From contig NZ_JARTWB010000001.1 in the NCBI RefSeq assembly GCF_031450785.1, positions 186,001 through 250,000 on the forward strand: a DNA stretch of 64,000 nucleotides, given 5' to 3'. The notes beneath the pieces are model-generated. The model was not told the DNA's origin. It did not search any database and worked only from the letters and a program-made list of their open reading frames with translations. The position numbers were made by a program, and so were the translations under genes. The number at the start of each line of letters is the position of its first letter. Position 1 is the first letter of the stretch. The DNA comes from Caballeronia sp. LZ062 (GTDB lineage Bacteria > Pseudomonadota > Gammaproteobacteria > Burkholderiales > Burkholderiaceae). This document shows positions 10,682-18,196 of the stretch, one piece after another.

Positions 10682-11710
10682 ATGTCGACTTCTTCCACGC
10701 TCACGTCCCTTTCGGAAACCATGGCGCTGAACGACACGCCCGGCCTCGCCGGCAAAGATGCTCACGATCCATCCCACGAAGCGCGCCGCGTCTTGCCCGA
10801 CGCGACGCTCGATCAGGCGCGCCTCGATCTTGTCGCGCTAATCGACCGCTTCACTGTCGGCTGCGAAGGCACGACGGAGACGCCGGTGCCGGGCCTCTTC
10901 CTGCATCGCGTGATGAATCCCGGCGGGCCGAAGCCCGGCATTCAGACGCCGGCGCTCGCGCTCATCGCGCAGGGTTCCAAGCGCGTGATCGTCGGGGACG
11001 ACGTGTATGTCTACGACCCGTTGCACTATCTCGTTTCATCCGTCGATTTGCCGGTGATCGGCCAGGTCACGGTCGCGAGCGATTCGGAGCCGTATCTCGG
11101 CTTGCGGCTGGACCTCGACGTCGAGGAAATCACCTCGCTGATTCAGGACCAGAATCTGCCGCCCGCGACGCAAACCGACGCTTCGCGCGGCCTGTTCGTC
11201 AACCGCCTCGGCACGTCCATGCTCGACGCCGTGCTGCGACTCTTGCGTCTGATCGACACGCCGGAAGACGTGCCTATCGTCGCGCCGCTCGTCAAGCGTG
11301 AGATTCTCTACCGGCTGCTGATGAACGGCTCCGGCGCGCGCCTGCGCCAGATTGCGCTCAACGACAGCCAGACGCAGCGCATCGCGAAGGCCATCAAGCT
11401 GCTGCGTCAGAACTTCGATCAGCCGTTGCGCGTGGAAGACATCGCGAAGGACGTGCATATGAGCGTGTCGTCGCTGCATCATCACTTCAAGGCCGTGACC
11501 GCCATGAGTCCGCTCCAGTATCAGAAGCAGTTGCGCTTGCAGGAAGCGCGGCGGCTGATGCTGCTCGATATCGCGGATGCAGCGACGGCCGCGCATCGCG
11601 TGGGATATGAGAGCGCGTCGCAGTTCAGCCGCGAGTACAGCCGGCTCTTCGGCGCGCCGCCGCTGCGCGATACACGCCGCTGGCGCGATGCCGCCGCAGC
11701 CGGCGCGTGA
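10682..11710 (+). CDS. AraC/XylS-family transcriptional regulator
   Basis: A 342-aa regulator with an N-terminal cupin-like ligand domain of the PF06719 type (about residues 50-210; GSKRVIVGDDVYVYDPLHYL) and a C-terminal double helix-turn-helix (about 235-330; LRVEDIAKDVHMSVSSLHHH and GYESASQFSREYSRLFG). It is divergent from the aldo/keto reductase gene across about 180 bp, and probably controls it, as is common for this subfamily. Two in-frame ATGs are possible, 10682 and 10721. Neither has a strong ribosome-binding site; the second has GGAAA close by. Confidence 0.9.
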   Translation: MSTSSTLTSLSETMALNDTPGLAGKDAHDPSHEARRVLPDATLDQARLDLVALIDRFTVGCEGTTETPVPGLFLHRVMNPGGPKPGIQTPALALIAQGSKRVIVGDDVYVYDPLHYLVSSVDLPVIGQVTVASDSEPYLGLRLDLDVEEITSLIQDQNLPPATQTDASRGLFVNRLGTSMLDAVLRLLRLIDTPEDVPIVAPLVKREILYRLLMNGSGARLRQIALNDSQTQRIAKAIKLLRQNFDQPLRVEDIAKDVHMSVSSLHHHFKAVTAMSPLQYQKQLRLQEARRLMLLDIADAATAAHRVGYESASQFSREYSRLFGAPPLRDTRRWRDAAAAGA

Positions 11711-11838
11711 GCTCGCAAATGCTGACTGGCGATGCGTCGGCGCTGCCGCATCGGTTTATTTCATCGTCCGCGGAATAATGCAGCGCCGCGCGACGTTCTG
11801 CGGAAACTGCCACGTACTTTTTCTGCGAGGAAGATGAA

Positions 11839-12210
11839 ATGAACAAGCATGTTCTGATGGCTGTCACCGTCGCGAGCGCCGCCGCCTGCGTCGCGTCGTC
11901 CGCGTTTGCAGCGGCGCCGAAAGAAGCCAACGGCATGTATGTCGATGAAAACGGCATGACTCTCTACACGTTCGACAAGGACACGAAGGGCAGCCCGAGC
12001 GCCTGCACCGGCGGCTGCGCGCAGGCGTGGCCGGCCGCGATGGCGAGCGACTCCGACCAGCCGAGCGGCAAATGGACCACCGAATCGGCCGACGGCGGCA
12101 AGCAATGGGCCTACGACGGCAAGCGCGTGTACCGGTTCGCCAAGGACACGAAGCCGGGCGACAAGAACGGCGACAACTTCCGCAATGTGTGGCACGTGGT
12201 CAAGCCTTGA
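11839..12210 (+). CDS. secreted repeat-family protein (COG4315/PF03640 type)
   Basis: A 123-aa exported protein. Residues 1-25 form a Sec signal peptide ending SSAFAAAP. The mature part holds the family's paired aromatic repeats: GMYVDENGMTLYTFDKD near residue 33 and WAYDGKRVYRFAKDTKPGD near 92, with a C-x3-C (CTGGC) between them. The function of this small periplasmic/secreted family is not established. It precedes an ECF sigma/anti-sigma pair by 56 bp on the same strand, so it is probably co-transcribed with or controlled by that sigma factor. Confidence 0.85.
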   Translation: MNKHVLMAVTVASAAACVASSAFAAAPKEANGMYVDENGMTLYTFDKDTKGSPSACTGGCAQAWPAAMASDSDQPSGKWTTESADGGKQWAYDGKRVYRFAKDTKPGDKNGDNFRNVWHVVKP

Positions 12211-12266
12211 GGCCGTGACCGGCGCCTGATCGAAGAACGCTCGGAAGCACGCTTCGAACCACGCTC

Positions 12267-12782
12267 GTGGACTTCGAGCACGATCTCCTCGCCCATCTCC
12301 CGCAGTTGCGCCGCTATGCGCGCGCACTGACGGGTGATCGCGCCTGGGCCGACGATCTCGTGCAGGACGCCACCGAACGCGCGCTCAACCGGGCGAGCAT
12401 GTTCCGCGCGGGCACGAACCTGCGCGCGTGGCTCTTCACGATCATGCGCAACATTTATATCGATCAATGGCGGGGACGCCGCGATATTGCCGTCGACGAT
12501 GAAACCGCGCCTTGGCGGCAGATGGCCGCGCCGCGCGGCGAAGTGGACGGGCTCGTGCTGCGCGACGTGCAGCGCGCGCTGTACTGTCTGCCGGTCGAGC
12601 AGCGCGAAGTGATGCTGCTCGTGTGCGTCGAAGAGATGAGTTATCTGGAAGCGTCACAGGTTTTGAACGTGCCGGCGGGCACCGTCATGTCGCGCCTCTC
12701 GCGGGCGCGCGAACATATGCGCGTGCTGTTGGGCGAAGAGCAGGGGCGTCGCGCGCCGCTGAAAGTGGTGAGCCGCACATGA
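12267..12782 (+). CDS. ECF-family RNA polymerase sigma factor
   Basis: A 171-aa sigma-70-related ECF factor. Region 2 (about 5-75) has LVQDATERALNRASMFRAGT and LRAWLFTIMRNIYIDQWR. Region 4 (about 105-160) has LPVEQREVMLLVCVEEMSYL and VPAGTVMSRLSRAREHMR. It starts with GTG. The stop overlaps the next gene's ATG as ATGA, so sigma and anti-sigma are translationally coupled. It resembles the sigma factor at 49465-49983 in sequence and organisation. The activating signal is unknown. Confidence 0.92.
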   Translation: MDFEHDLLAHLPQLRRYARALTGDRAWADDLVQDATERALNRASMFRAGTNLRAWLFTIMRNIYIDQWRGRRDIAVDDETAPWRQMAAPRGEVDGLVLRDVQRALYCLPVEQREVMLLVCVEEMSYLEASQVLNVPAGTVMSRLSRAREHMRVLLGEEQGRRAPLKVVSRT

Positions 12783-13546
12783 CGAATCAGGACCGCCCAA
12801 CCGACGACAACGAGCGCGCGTTGCAGGCGCTCTCCGCGTATATCGACGACGAGTTGCCCCTCGACGAACGCGACTCGACCGCCGCGCGCATCGCGAACGA
12901 TGCCGCCTGCGAAGCGACGGTGGCGGCGTATCGCGCGCAGGACAACGCGTTGCGCGCGCTGTTCGCGGCGGGGTCGGCGGAGCCGCAGATCGTCGTGATG
13001 CGGCCGCGTGCGACGCAGCGTTATCTCATGGCCGCGTGCTTGCTCGTCGTCGGCGTGGCGTGCGGTTTTTTCCTGCACATGCTGCTTCCCGCCTTCGACG
13101 AGCCGCGCGCCCGTTTCGCCGAGCGTGCGGATATTGCGTATGCGGTGTATGCGCCCGAACAGCGGCACGCGGTGGAGGTGGCGGCATCGCAGCAGGATCA
13201 TCTGGTGAACTGGCTGTCGAAGCGGCTCAACCGGACGCTCACGATTCCGTCGCTCGCCGAATATGGGTTCCAGCTCGTCGGCGGACGGCTCTTGCCGGGC
13301 GAAGAGGGGCCGGCCGCGCAAATCATGTATCAGAACGCGACGGGCGATCGCCTCACGCTCTATACGACGACGGTCGCCCGTAACGACGAGAAAGTGAGGA
13401 TGCTGCGCGACGGCCCGCGCACAACGTACTACTGGGCGTCCGATCGTGTCGGCTATGCGCTGTCCGGGCAGATCGGGCAGGCGAAGTTGCAGGCGATTGC
13501 ATACGACACGTGCAAGGAACTGGGCGGGGATCCGAAGAGCTGGTAG
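12779..13546 (+). CDS. membrane anti-sigma factor for the adjacent ECF sigma
   Basis: A 255-aa protein. The N-terminal cytoplasmic segment (about 1-75; ALQALSAYIDDELPLDERDS) is of the anti-sigma type. One transmembrane helix lies near residues 81-103 (YLMAACLLVVGVACGFFLHM), followed by a periplasmic domain containing VNWLSKRLN and GGRLLPGEEGPAAQIMYQN. It has no zinc HxxxCxxC motif, so it is not a classical ZAS-type anti-sigma factor. The periplasmic domain is clearly paralogous to that of the protein at 48599-49468. It overlaps the sigma gene by 4 bp. It should hold the sigma factor at the membrane until a periplasmic signal arrives. Confidence 0.88.
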   Translation: MTNQDRPTDDNERALQALSAYIDDELPLDERDSTAARIANDAACEATVAAYRAQDNALRALFAAGSAEPQIVVMRPRATQRYLMAACLLVVGVACGFFLHMLLPAFDEPRARFAERADIAYAVYAPEQRHAVEVAASQQDHLVNWLSKRLNRTLTIPSLAEYGFQLVGGRLLPGEEGPAAQIMYQNATGDRLTLYTTTVARNDEKVRMLRDGPRTTYYWASDRVGYALSGQIGQAKLQAIAYDTCKELGGDPKSW

Positions 13547-13878
13547 CGGGTTGAATCCGCGGAATGTCTGTCTTGGCGCAAGCATTCAGTTGCGTGACAC
13601 AAAGCCATACATAGCAGGGTGTGTTAGCGATAACGTTACTCTGTTTCTGTCGGCGTTGATATGTAATGCTTACTATTTGCATGGTGCGACGAGGGCAGTT
13701 CATATCGCATCCCGATTTTCGTTCCAAAAGCCGCGAACCGCATGCATTGCAGGCGCAAGTCAATCAAGGAGTGAACGCTCTAACTCAATGGCAATGCAGT
13801 CGCGCACGAGCCCGACCAACGCCACAAAAAATCCGCCGCGAAAACTCGCGGCGGATTCTCAAACGCACTAAGGTTCAA
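13547..13878. other. intergenic region, no gene recognised
   Basis: About 330 bp downstream of the anti-sigma gene and downstream of the convergent His-rich peptide gene. Apart from the terminator hairpin at its right end I see no coding potential, tRNA or repeat. The AT content is somewhat higher than in neighbouring genes. Confidence 0.6.
13826..13857 (-). terminator. Rho-independent terminator for the His-rich peptide gene
   Basis: On the minus strand AATCCGCCGCGAG pairs with CGCGGCGGATT around a TTTT loop, and a run of T residues follows directly. It lies 21 nt past the stop of the 67-aa gene. This is the clearest intrinsic terminator in the window. Confidence 0.9.
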
Positions 13879-14082
13879 TTAACCATGGTGCGGATGATGC
13901 CGCTCCCACTCGGCGCGCTGCCAATAGCGATGACCATCCCAGTAACGATCGCCATGCCAGCCCACCTTCACGGCATGATGATGCCCATGGTGCACGTCGG
14001 CGGATGCAACGTTCACGAGGCCCAGGCCCAGCGAAGCGGCAACGGAAGCGATAAGCAGGCTCTTCTTTGTCTTGTCGAACAT
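13879..14082 (-). CDS. small secreted His-rich protein
   Basis: A 67-aa protein with a strong AAGGAG site before its ATG. Residues 1-28 form a Sec signal peptide ending NVASA. The mature 38 residues are basic and His/Trp/Tyr-rich (HHGHHHAVKV, then YWDGHRYWQRAEWERHHPHHG). The histidines suggest possible metal binding, but no function is known. It is followed by a good terminator. A second tiny exported protein with a HHHH motif is encoded immediately upstream on the same strand. Confidence 0.8.
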   Translation of the reverse strand: MFDKTKKSLLIASVAASLGLGLVNVASADVHHGHHHAVKVGWHGDRYWDGHRYWQRAEWERHHPHHG

Positions 14083-14147
14083 GATTGGCTCCTTAATGTT
14101 TAAAAAGCTCGTTTGAATAACTCGCAGCGTGTCAGGCCATTCCGGCT

Positions 14148-14264
14148 CTAGCGGTAATAGTCGTGATGGTGGTGATAACCGCCGCCATCGGGCACGATGA
14201 TGCAGCCCGACAGCGTGCTACCCAACACCACGCTCAGCACCGCAAGAATCGCTAACTTCTTCAT
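14148..14264 (-). CDS. 38-aa putative lipoprotein with HHHH motif
   Basis: A very short gene found by reading the strand directly. CGGAG lies about 6 nt before the ATG, and the product runs M-K-K followed by a hydrophobic stretch and the lipobox LSGC at residues 18-21. The mature peptide is only 18 residues (CIIVPDGGGYHHHHDYYR). It lies 65 bp upstream of the His-rich secreted protein gene on the same strand and may be co-transcribed. Both products carry His clusters, suggesting a shared envelope role, which is inference only. Confidence 0.65.
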   Translation of the reverse strand: MKKLAILAVLSVVLGSTLSGCIIVPDGGGYHHHHDYYR

Positions 14265-14400
14265 GGGTTTCTCCGTGTGAATCCGTGGAAACCAATTTAG
14301 CTGTTAGCAAAATGACAAGCCGTGTTCCTTTGTAAGCAAACGTGTTGCCTGAAATATTTACGAAGCAGGCTTATCAATCGACGCGCCGGACACTGCGACG

Positions 14401-14823
14401 TCAGCGCACGATCACCGGCTTCATATTGGGCGTCAACGATACGCCGACCACCTGGCCATCGCGCACGCCGCATCGACTATCCACGCGCAGCCATTGCGCC
14501 TTGCCGCGCGCTTTGGCGAAGGCGCGCATCATGATCACCTTGTCGACCGGAATGGGATTGGCGGGACTCAGAATCGGCGTATCGTCGTCGATCTTGGCGG
14601 CAAGCACGCGGCGGTCAGGCACGATCAGCGTGTCGTACTTCGGCGCATGCTCGACCCAGCGGTCGAACGCCGCAACGCATTGCACGACGGTATCCGGCAC
14701 ATGCAGGCGGGTCAGGTAGGAATAGTCTTCGGAAGGGTCGGGCGTCTCTTGAGCCTGAACGATCTGGAACAGCGACGCCGAAAGCAAAAGCGCGCACAGC
14801 GCAGGGGCGAACAAGGTTTTCAT
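14401..14823 (-). CDS. hypothetical secreted protein
   Basis: A 140-aa protein with a Sec signal peptide (residues 1-24, ending IVQAQE). The mature domain includes VVQCVAAFDRWVEHAPKY and RVDSRCGVRDGQVVGVSL. The two cysteines could form a periplasmic disulfide. I do not recognise the function; it may belong to a conserved Burkholderiaceae family. The frame continues upstream without a stop to 15381, but the signal peptide fixes the real start near 14823. No ribosome-binding site is obvious. It is divergent from the glycolipid-binding gene. Confidence 0.7.
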   Translation of the reverse strand: MKTLFAPALCALLLSASLFQIVQAQETPDPSEDYSYLTRLHVPDTVVQCVAAFDRWVEHAPKYDTLIVPDRRVLAAKIDDDTPILSPANPIPVDKVIMMRAFAKARGKAQWLRVDSRCGVRDGQVVGVSLTPNMKPVIVR

Positions 14824-15052
14824 GCAGTCACGATGGCGAGGTCGGCAGGGGACGAGAAGAAGCGCAGGCGGGCATCGCGGGAAGAAGGCGACAGCCGAAA
14901 CGGACCGTGACGTGCGCGCGCCTGATTTTCGAGATGGCGCGAAGTATACCGTGCGAAATTTTTCTGCGTCGAGCATCGCGAACGTTGAATGCCGATCGAA
15001 AGGGTTAGCGTCAAGATGTATGCTTTGTGCGAGCCGATAACGGAGCCGCGTG

Positions 15053-15592
15053 ATGAAGCACGTGCGATGGTCGCAGCGGGACGGCGCGGGTCTCGAGCAT
15101 CTCGTGCTCGATTCGCGGGCGGATGGCGTCGTCATCGAAAGCGTGATCGTCGGTGAAGGCGATGCCGGGGCGTTCGGCATGACGTACCGCATCGAATGCG
15201 ATGCGCGCTGGCAGGTCACGCGGCTCGCCGTCAAGCTGGCGGGAGGCGCGTCTATCGAACTGCTTCGCGAAGAACAGTGGACGGACGAGCACGGCGCGCC
15301 GCAAGACGCGCTTCGCGGTTGCATCGACGTGGATATCATCGCGACGCCGTTCACCAACACGTTGCCCATACGCCGCCTCAACCTGCAGCCCGGCGAGCGC
15401 CGCGAGATTCGCGTGGTGTACGTGCGCGTTCCCGAGATGACCGTGAGCGCCGTCGCGCAGGCTTATACGTGTCTCGAGCGAAACCGGCGCTATCGCTTCG
15501 AGGGACTCGACACGGGCTTCGATGCCGACATCACGGTCGATGAAGACGGCCTCGTCACCGACTATCCCGGTCTTTTCGAGCGGATCGCGTGA
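15053..15592 (+). CDS. putative glycolipid-binding family protein (PF06475-like)
   Basis: A 179-aa cytoplasmic protein resembling the DUF1089/putative glycolipid-binding family. Features are the opening VRWSQRDGAGLEHLVL, the GMTYRIECDARWQVTRL segment near residue 43 and the late YTCLERNRRYRFEGLDTGF. The fold is a beta-rich duplicated barrel; the biochemical role is not established. The ATG at 15053 is used because CGGAG lies upstream. A GTG at 15050 would add one codon. It precedes selD by about 60 bp, which may be incidental. Confidence 0.75.
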   Translation: MKHVRWSQRDGAGLEHLVLDSRADGVVIESVIVGEGDAGAFGMTYRIECDARWQVTRLAVKLAGGASIELLREEQWTDEHGAPQDALRGCIDVDIIATPFTNTLPIRRLNLQPGERREIRVVYVRVPEMTVSAVAQAYTCLERNRRYRFEGLDTGFDADITVDEDGLVTDYPGLFERIA

Positions 15593-15655
15593 GGCGCGCC
15601 GCGCCGCGAGCGGCGATAATGCGGTCATCGAACGACTTTTTGCCGGGTTCCACCG

Positions 15656-16750
15656 ATGACCGATACTGCACTGACCACTGAAACCAAAAACGACGCGCCG
15701 CGTCTCACGAGCCTCTCGCACGGCGGCGGCTGCGGCTGCAAGATCGCGCCGGGCCTGCTCGCCGATCTGCTCAAGCGCAGCGCGCCGATGCCCGCATTCC
15801 CGAATCTCCTCGTCGGCAACGACACCGCCGACGACGCCGCCGTCTACCAGCTCAACGACGAACAAGCCATCGTCGCGACGACGGATTTCTTCATGCCCAT
15901 CGTCGACGATCCGTTCGACTTCGGCCGCATCGCCGCGACGAACGCGCTGTCCGACGTCTACGCGATGGGCGGCAAACCGATTCTCGCGCTCGCGCTCGTC
16001 GGCATGCCGATCAACGTGCTGCCGCACGAAGTCATCGCGCAGGTGCTCAAAGGCGGGGAAGCGGTGTGCGCGGAGGCGGGCATTCCGGTCGCGGGCGGCC
16101 ATTCCATCGATTCCGTCGAGCCGATCTACGGGCTCGCCGCGCTCGGCATCGTGCATCCCTCGCGCGTGAAGCGTAACGCGGCGGCTCGCGCCGGCGACGT
16201 GCTGATCCTCGGCAAGCCGCTCGGCGTCGGCGTGCTGTCGGCGGCGCTCAAGAAGAATCAACTCGATGCAGCCGGCTACGCCGCGATGATCGCCGCGACG
16301 ACCAAGCTCAATCGCCCTGGCGCGGAGCTCGCGAAGCTCGACGGCGTTCACGCGCTCACCGACGTCACCGGTTTCGGGCTGCTTGGCCACACGCTGGAAC
16401 TGGCGCGCGGCGCCGGGCTCACGGCGCGCCTCCGCTACTCGGCGCTGCCGTGGCTGCCGCAGGTTCAGGACTTCGTGCGCGCGGGCGTGTTCACGGGCGC
16501 CTCGGGCCGCAACTGGGCGGCTTACGGCGCCGACGTGACGTTGGACCCGTCGCTTGGAGACACCTTCGAAAGCTCAATGGAAGCGGCCCGCGCCTTGCTC
16601 ACCGATCCGCAGACCTCGGGCGGCCTGCTCGTGTCGTGCGCACCGCAAGCCGTCGACGACGTGCTCGCCATCTTCCGCGCCGATGGCTTCAACGAGGCCG
16701 CGGTCATCGGCGAGATGACGGACGGCGCGGGCCGGGTCGAGGTGCGCTAG
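15656..16750 (+). CDS. selD: selenide, water dikinase
   Basis: A 364-aa enzyme that makes selenophosphate from selenide and ATP for selenocysteine or 2-selenouridine formation. Diagnostic segments: SHGGGCGCKIAPG near residue 20 (catalytic Cys and Lys), TTDFFMPIVDDPFDFGRIAA near 80, AGGHSIDSVEPIYGLAALG near 147, LTDVTGFGLLGH near 240 and DPQTSGGLL near 320. The catalytic position is Cys rather than Sec. No selA, selB, selU/mnmH or tRNA-Sec gene lies nearby. A CDF metal exporter gene follows after 31 bp. Confidence 0.96.
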   Translation: MTDTALTTETKNDAPRLTSLSHGGGCGCKIAPGLLADLLKRSAPMPAFPNLLVGNDTADDAAVYQLNDEQAIVATTDFFMPIVDDPFDFGRIAATNALSDVYAMGGKPILALALVGMPINVLPHEVIAQVLKGGEAVCAEAGIPVAGGHSIDSVEPIYGLAALGIVHPSRVKRNAAARAGDVLILGKPLGVGVLSAALKKNQLDAAGYAAMIAATTKLNRPGAELAKLDGVHALTDVTGFGLLGHTLELARGAGLTARLRYSALPWLPQVQDFVRAGVFTGASGRNWAAYGADVTLDPSLGDTFESSMEAARALLTDPQTSGGLLVSCAPQAVDDVLAIFRADGFNEAAVIGEMTDGAGRVEVR

Positions 16751-16781
16751 GAATTTCCCTGACAACGAACAGCGGGTGGAC

Positions 16782-17711
16782 ATGAAGGAAGAATCGCCGA
16801 AAGCCATTTTCTACGCGCTCGCCGCGAACTTGGGCATCGCGGTATGCAAGTTTGGGGCAGCCGCGTACACCGGTTCGGGCGCGATGTTCGCCGAAGCGAT
16901 CCATTCCACCGCCGACTGCGGCAATCAATTGCTCCTGCTTTTCGGGTTGAAGCGCGCGCAGGCTCCGGCCAACGCGCTGCATCCGCTAGGCTCGGGGCGC
17001 GAGATCTACTTTTATGCGCTGCTCGTGGCGCTGCTGCTGTTCTTCGTGGGCGGGGCGTTCTCGGTGTACGAAGGCGCGCATCGGCTGCTGCATCACGAGC
17101 CGCTGTCGAATCCGATCGTCGCGCTCGTGATTCTCGGCGTGTCCGTCGCGCTCGAAGCGTTTTCGCTTGCCGGCGCGGTTCGCGAAATCCGCAAGAACAC
17201 GCCGAACAAGACCATGTGGCGATGGTTCCGCGAGACGCGCGAGTCAGAACTGCTCGTCGTGGCGGGCGAGGACGTGGCCGCGCTCGCGGGGCTCGCCATC
17301 GCATTCGTCGCCGTGCTGCTGACCATGATCACCGGCAATCCCGCCTACGACGCCGCGGGCTCAGTCGGAGTCGGCCTGCTGCTCATGGTGATCGCGTTTC
17401 TGGTCGCGCGCGAAGTGAAGTCGATGATCGTCGGCGAATCCGCGAGCCCGGAAGTGCGCAAGGCGATCGACGCGCATTTGCGCGCACGGCCGGAAGTCAC
17501 GCACATCATCAGCCTCATTACCTTGCAATGGGGCAAGCATCTCGTCGTCGCCGTGCAGGCGGAGATGATCGACTATGCGAGCGGCCGCGCAATGATCGAC
17601 GCGATCAACGTTATCGAAGAGGACTTGCAGCGCGCCTTTCCGCAGGTGCGCTGGGTCTTCTTCGAGCCCGACGTGCCGCGCCAGACGCAGAAACCGGCCG
17701 CCGCTGCCTGA
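16782..17711 (+). CDS. cation diffusion facilitator (CDF) family efflux protein
   Basis: A 309-aa inner-membrane divalent-cation/proton antiporter. About six transmembrane segments span residues 10-205, and a cytoplasmic ferredoxin-like domain spans about 215-300. The first segments carry MFAEAIHSTADCGNQLLLLF, whose HxxxD pair is typical of the CDF metal site. The ATG at 16782 is preferred over the GTG at 16776. Metal specificity (Zn, Mn, Fe, Co) cannot be set from sequence by eye. It is co-directional with selD and converges with a small secreted-protein gene. Confidence 0.9.
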   Translation: MKEESPKAIFYALAANLGIAVCKFGAAAYTGSGAMFAEAIHSTADCGNQLLLLFGLKRAQAPANALHPLGSGREIYFYALLVALLLFFVGGAFSVYEGAHRLLHHEPLSNPIVALVILGVSVALEAFSLAGAVREIRKNTPNKTMWRWFRETRESELLVVAGEDVAALAGLAIAFVAVLLTMITGNPAYDAAGSVGVGLLLMVIAFLVAREVKSMIVGESASPEVRKAIDAHLRARPEVTHIISLITLQWGKHLVVAVQAEMIDYASGRAMIDAINVIEEDLQRAFPQVRWVFFEPDVPRQTQKPAAAA

Positions 17712-17727
17712 ACGCCTGCGTCCGGTA

Positions 17728-18051
17728 TCACGGCAAGTGTGCGGGCGGCCGCGCATAGTGCGGACGCGGCGTGACGGGGGTGACGGGCACTTCGGTGCGT
17801 CCGTGGTCCGGAACCTGCGTGACGCCCATCTCGGGTAAGGGCGCTGCGGTCTCGCCATGCGCCGGGAATGCACCCGACGCGGCGCGCGGCTCGCCCTGCA
17901 TGGCGCGCGGCGACGCCCGGAGCGGGGCAGGAGCGCAGAGTGCTACACACACCGCAGCCGCGACGAGCGCGGCGTTCGTTCCGCGCGCACCGTCTGTCAA
18001 CCAGCGAAACCCACCCCCGTATTTCGAACGTTTGAGCATTGTCCTTGTCAT
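17728..18051 (-). CDS. hypothetical Pro-rich exported protein
   Basis: A 107-aa protein with a likely signal peptide (hydrophobic core ALVAAAVCVALCAPAP, about residues 30-47) and a Pro/Arg/His-rich mature tail (VTPVTPRPHYARPPAHLP). No domain is recognised. An alternative start at 18039 has AAGG a little upstream. It converges with the CDF gene and diverges from the MscS gene. Coding status is moderately supported by the signal peptide and third-position GC. Confidence 0.5.
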   Translation of the reverse strand: MTRTMLKRSKYGGGFRWLTDGARGTNAALVAAAVCVALCAPAPLRASPRAMQGEPRAASGAFPAHGETAAPLPEMGVTQVPDHGRTEVPVTPVTPRPHYARPPAHLP

Positions 18052-18196
18052 TGTCGTTTCAACCTCAACGCGATAGCACGCCTCGATCCGCAGCGTGCAA
18101 CGCTCCCGCGCACCGGCGGGAAAGCTATCGCGTGAATCCGTGTCGTGCGCGTCGTCCGCATCGAGTCCCCGAAATTTCGTGATCTTCATCCGACCC

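Noticed and set aside
15011..16390. 459-codon antisense frame over selD
   Set aside because: Shadow frame; the plus strand encodes SelD and the glycolipid-binding protein.
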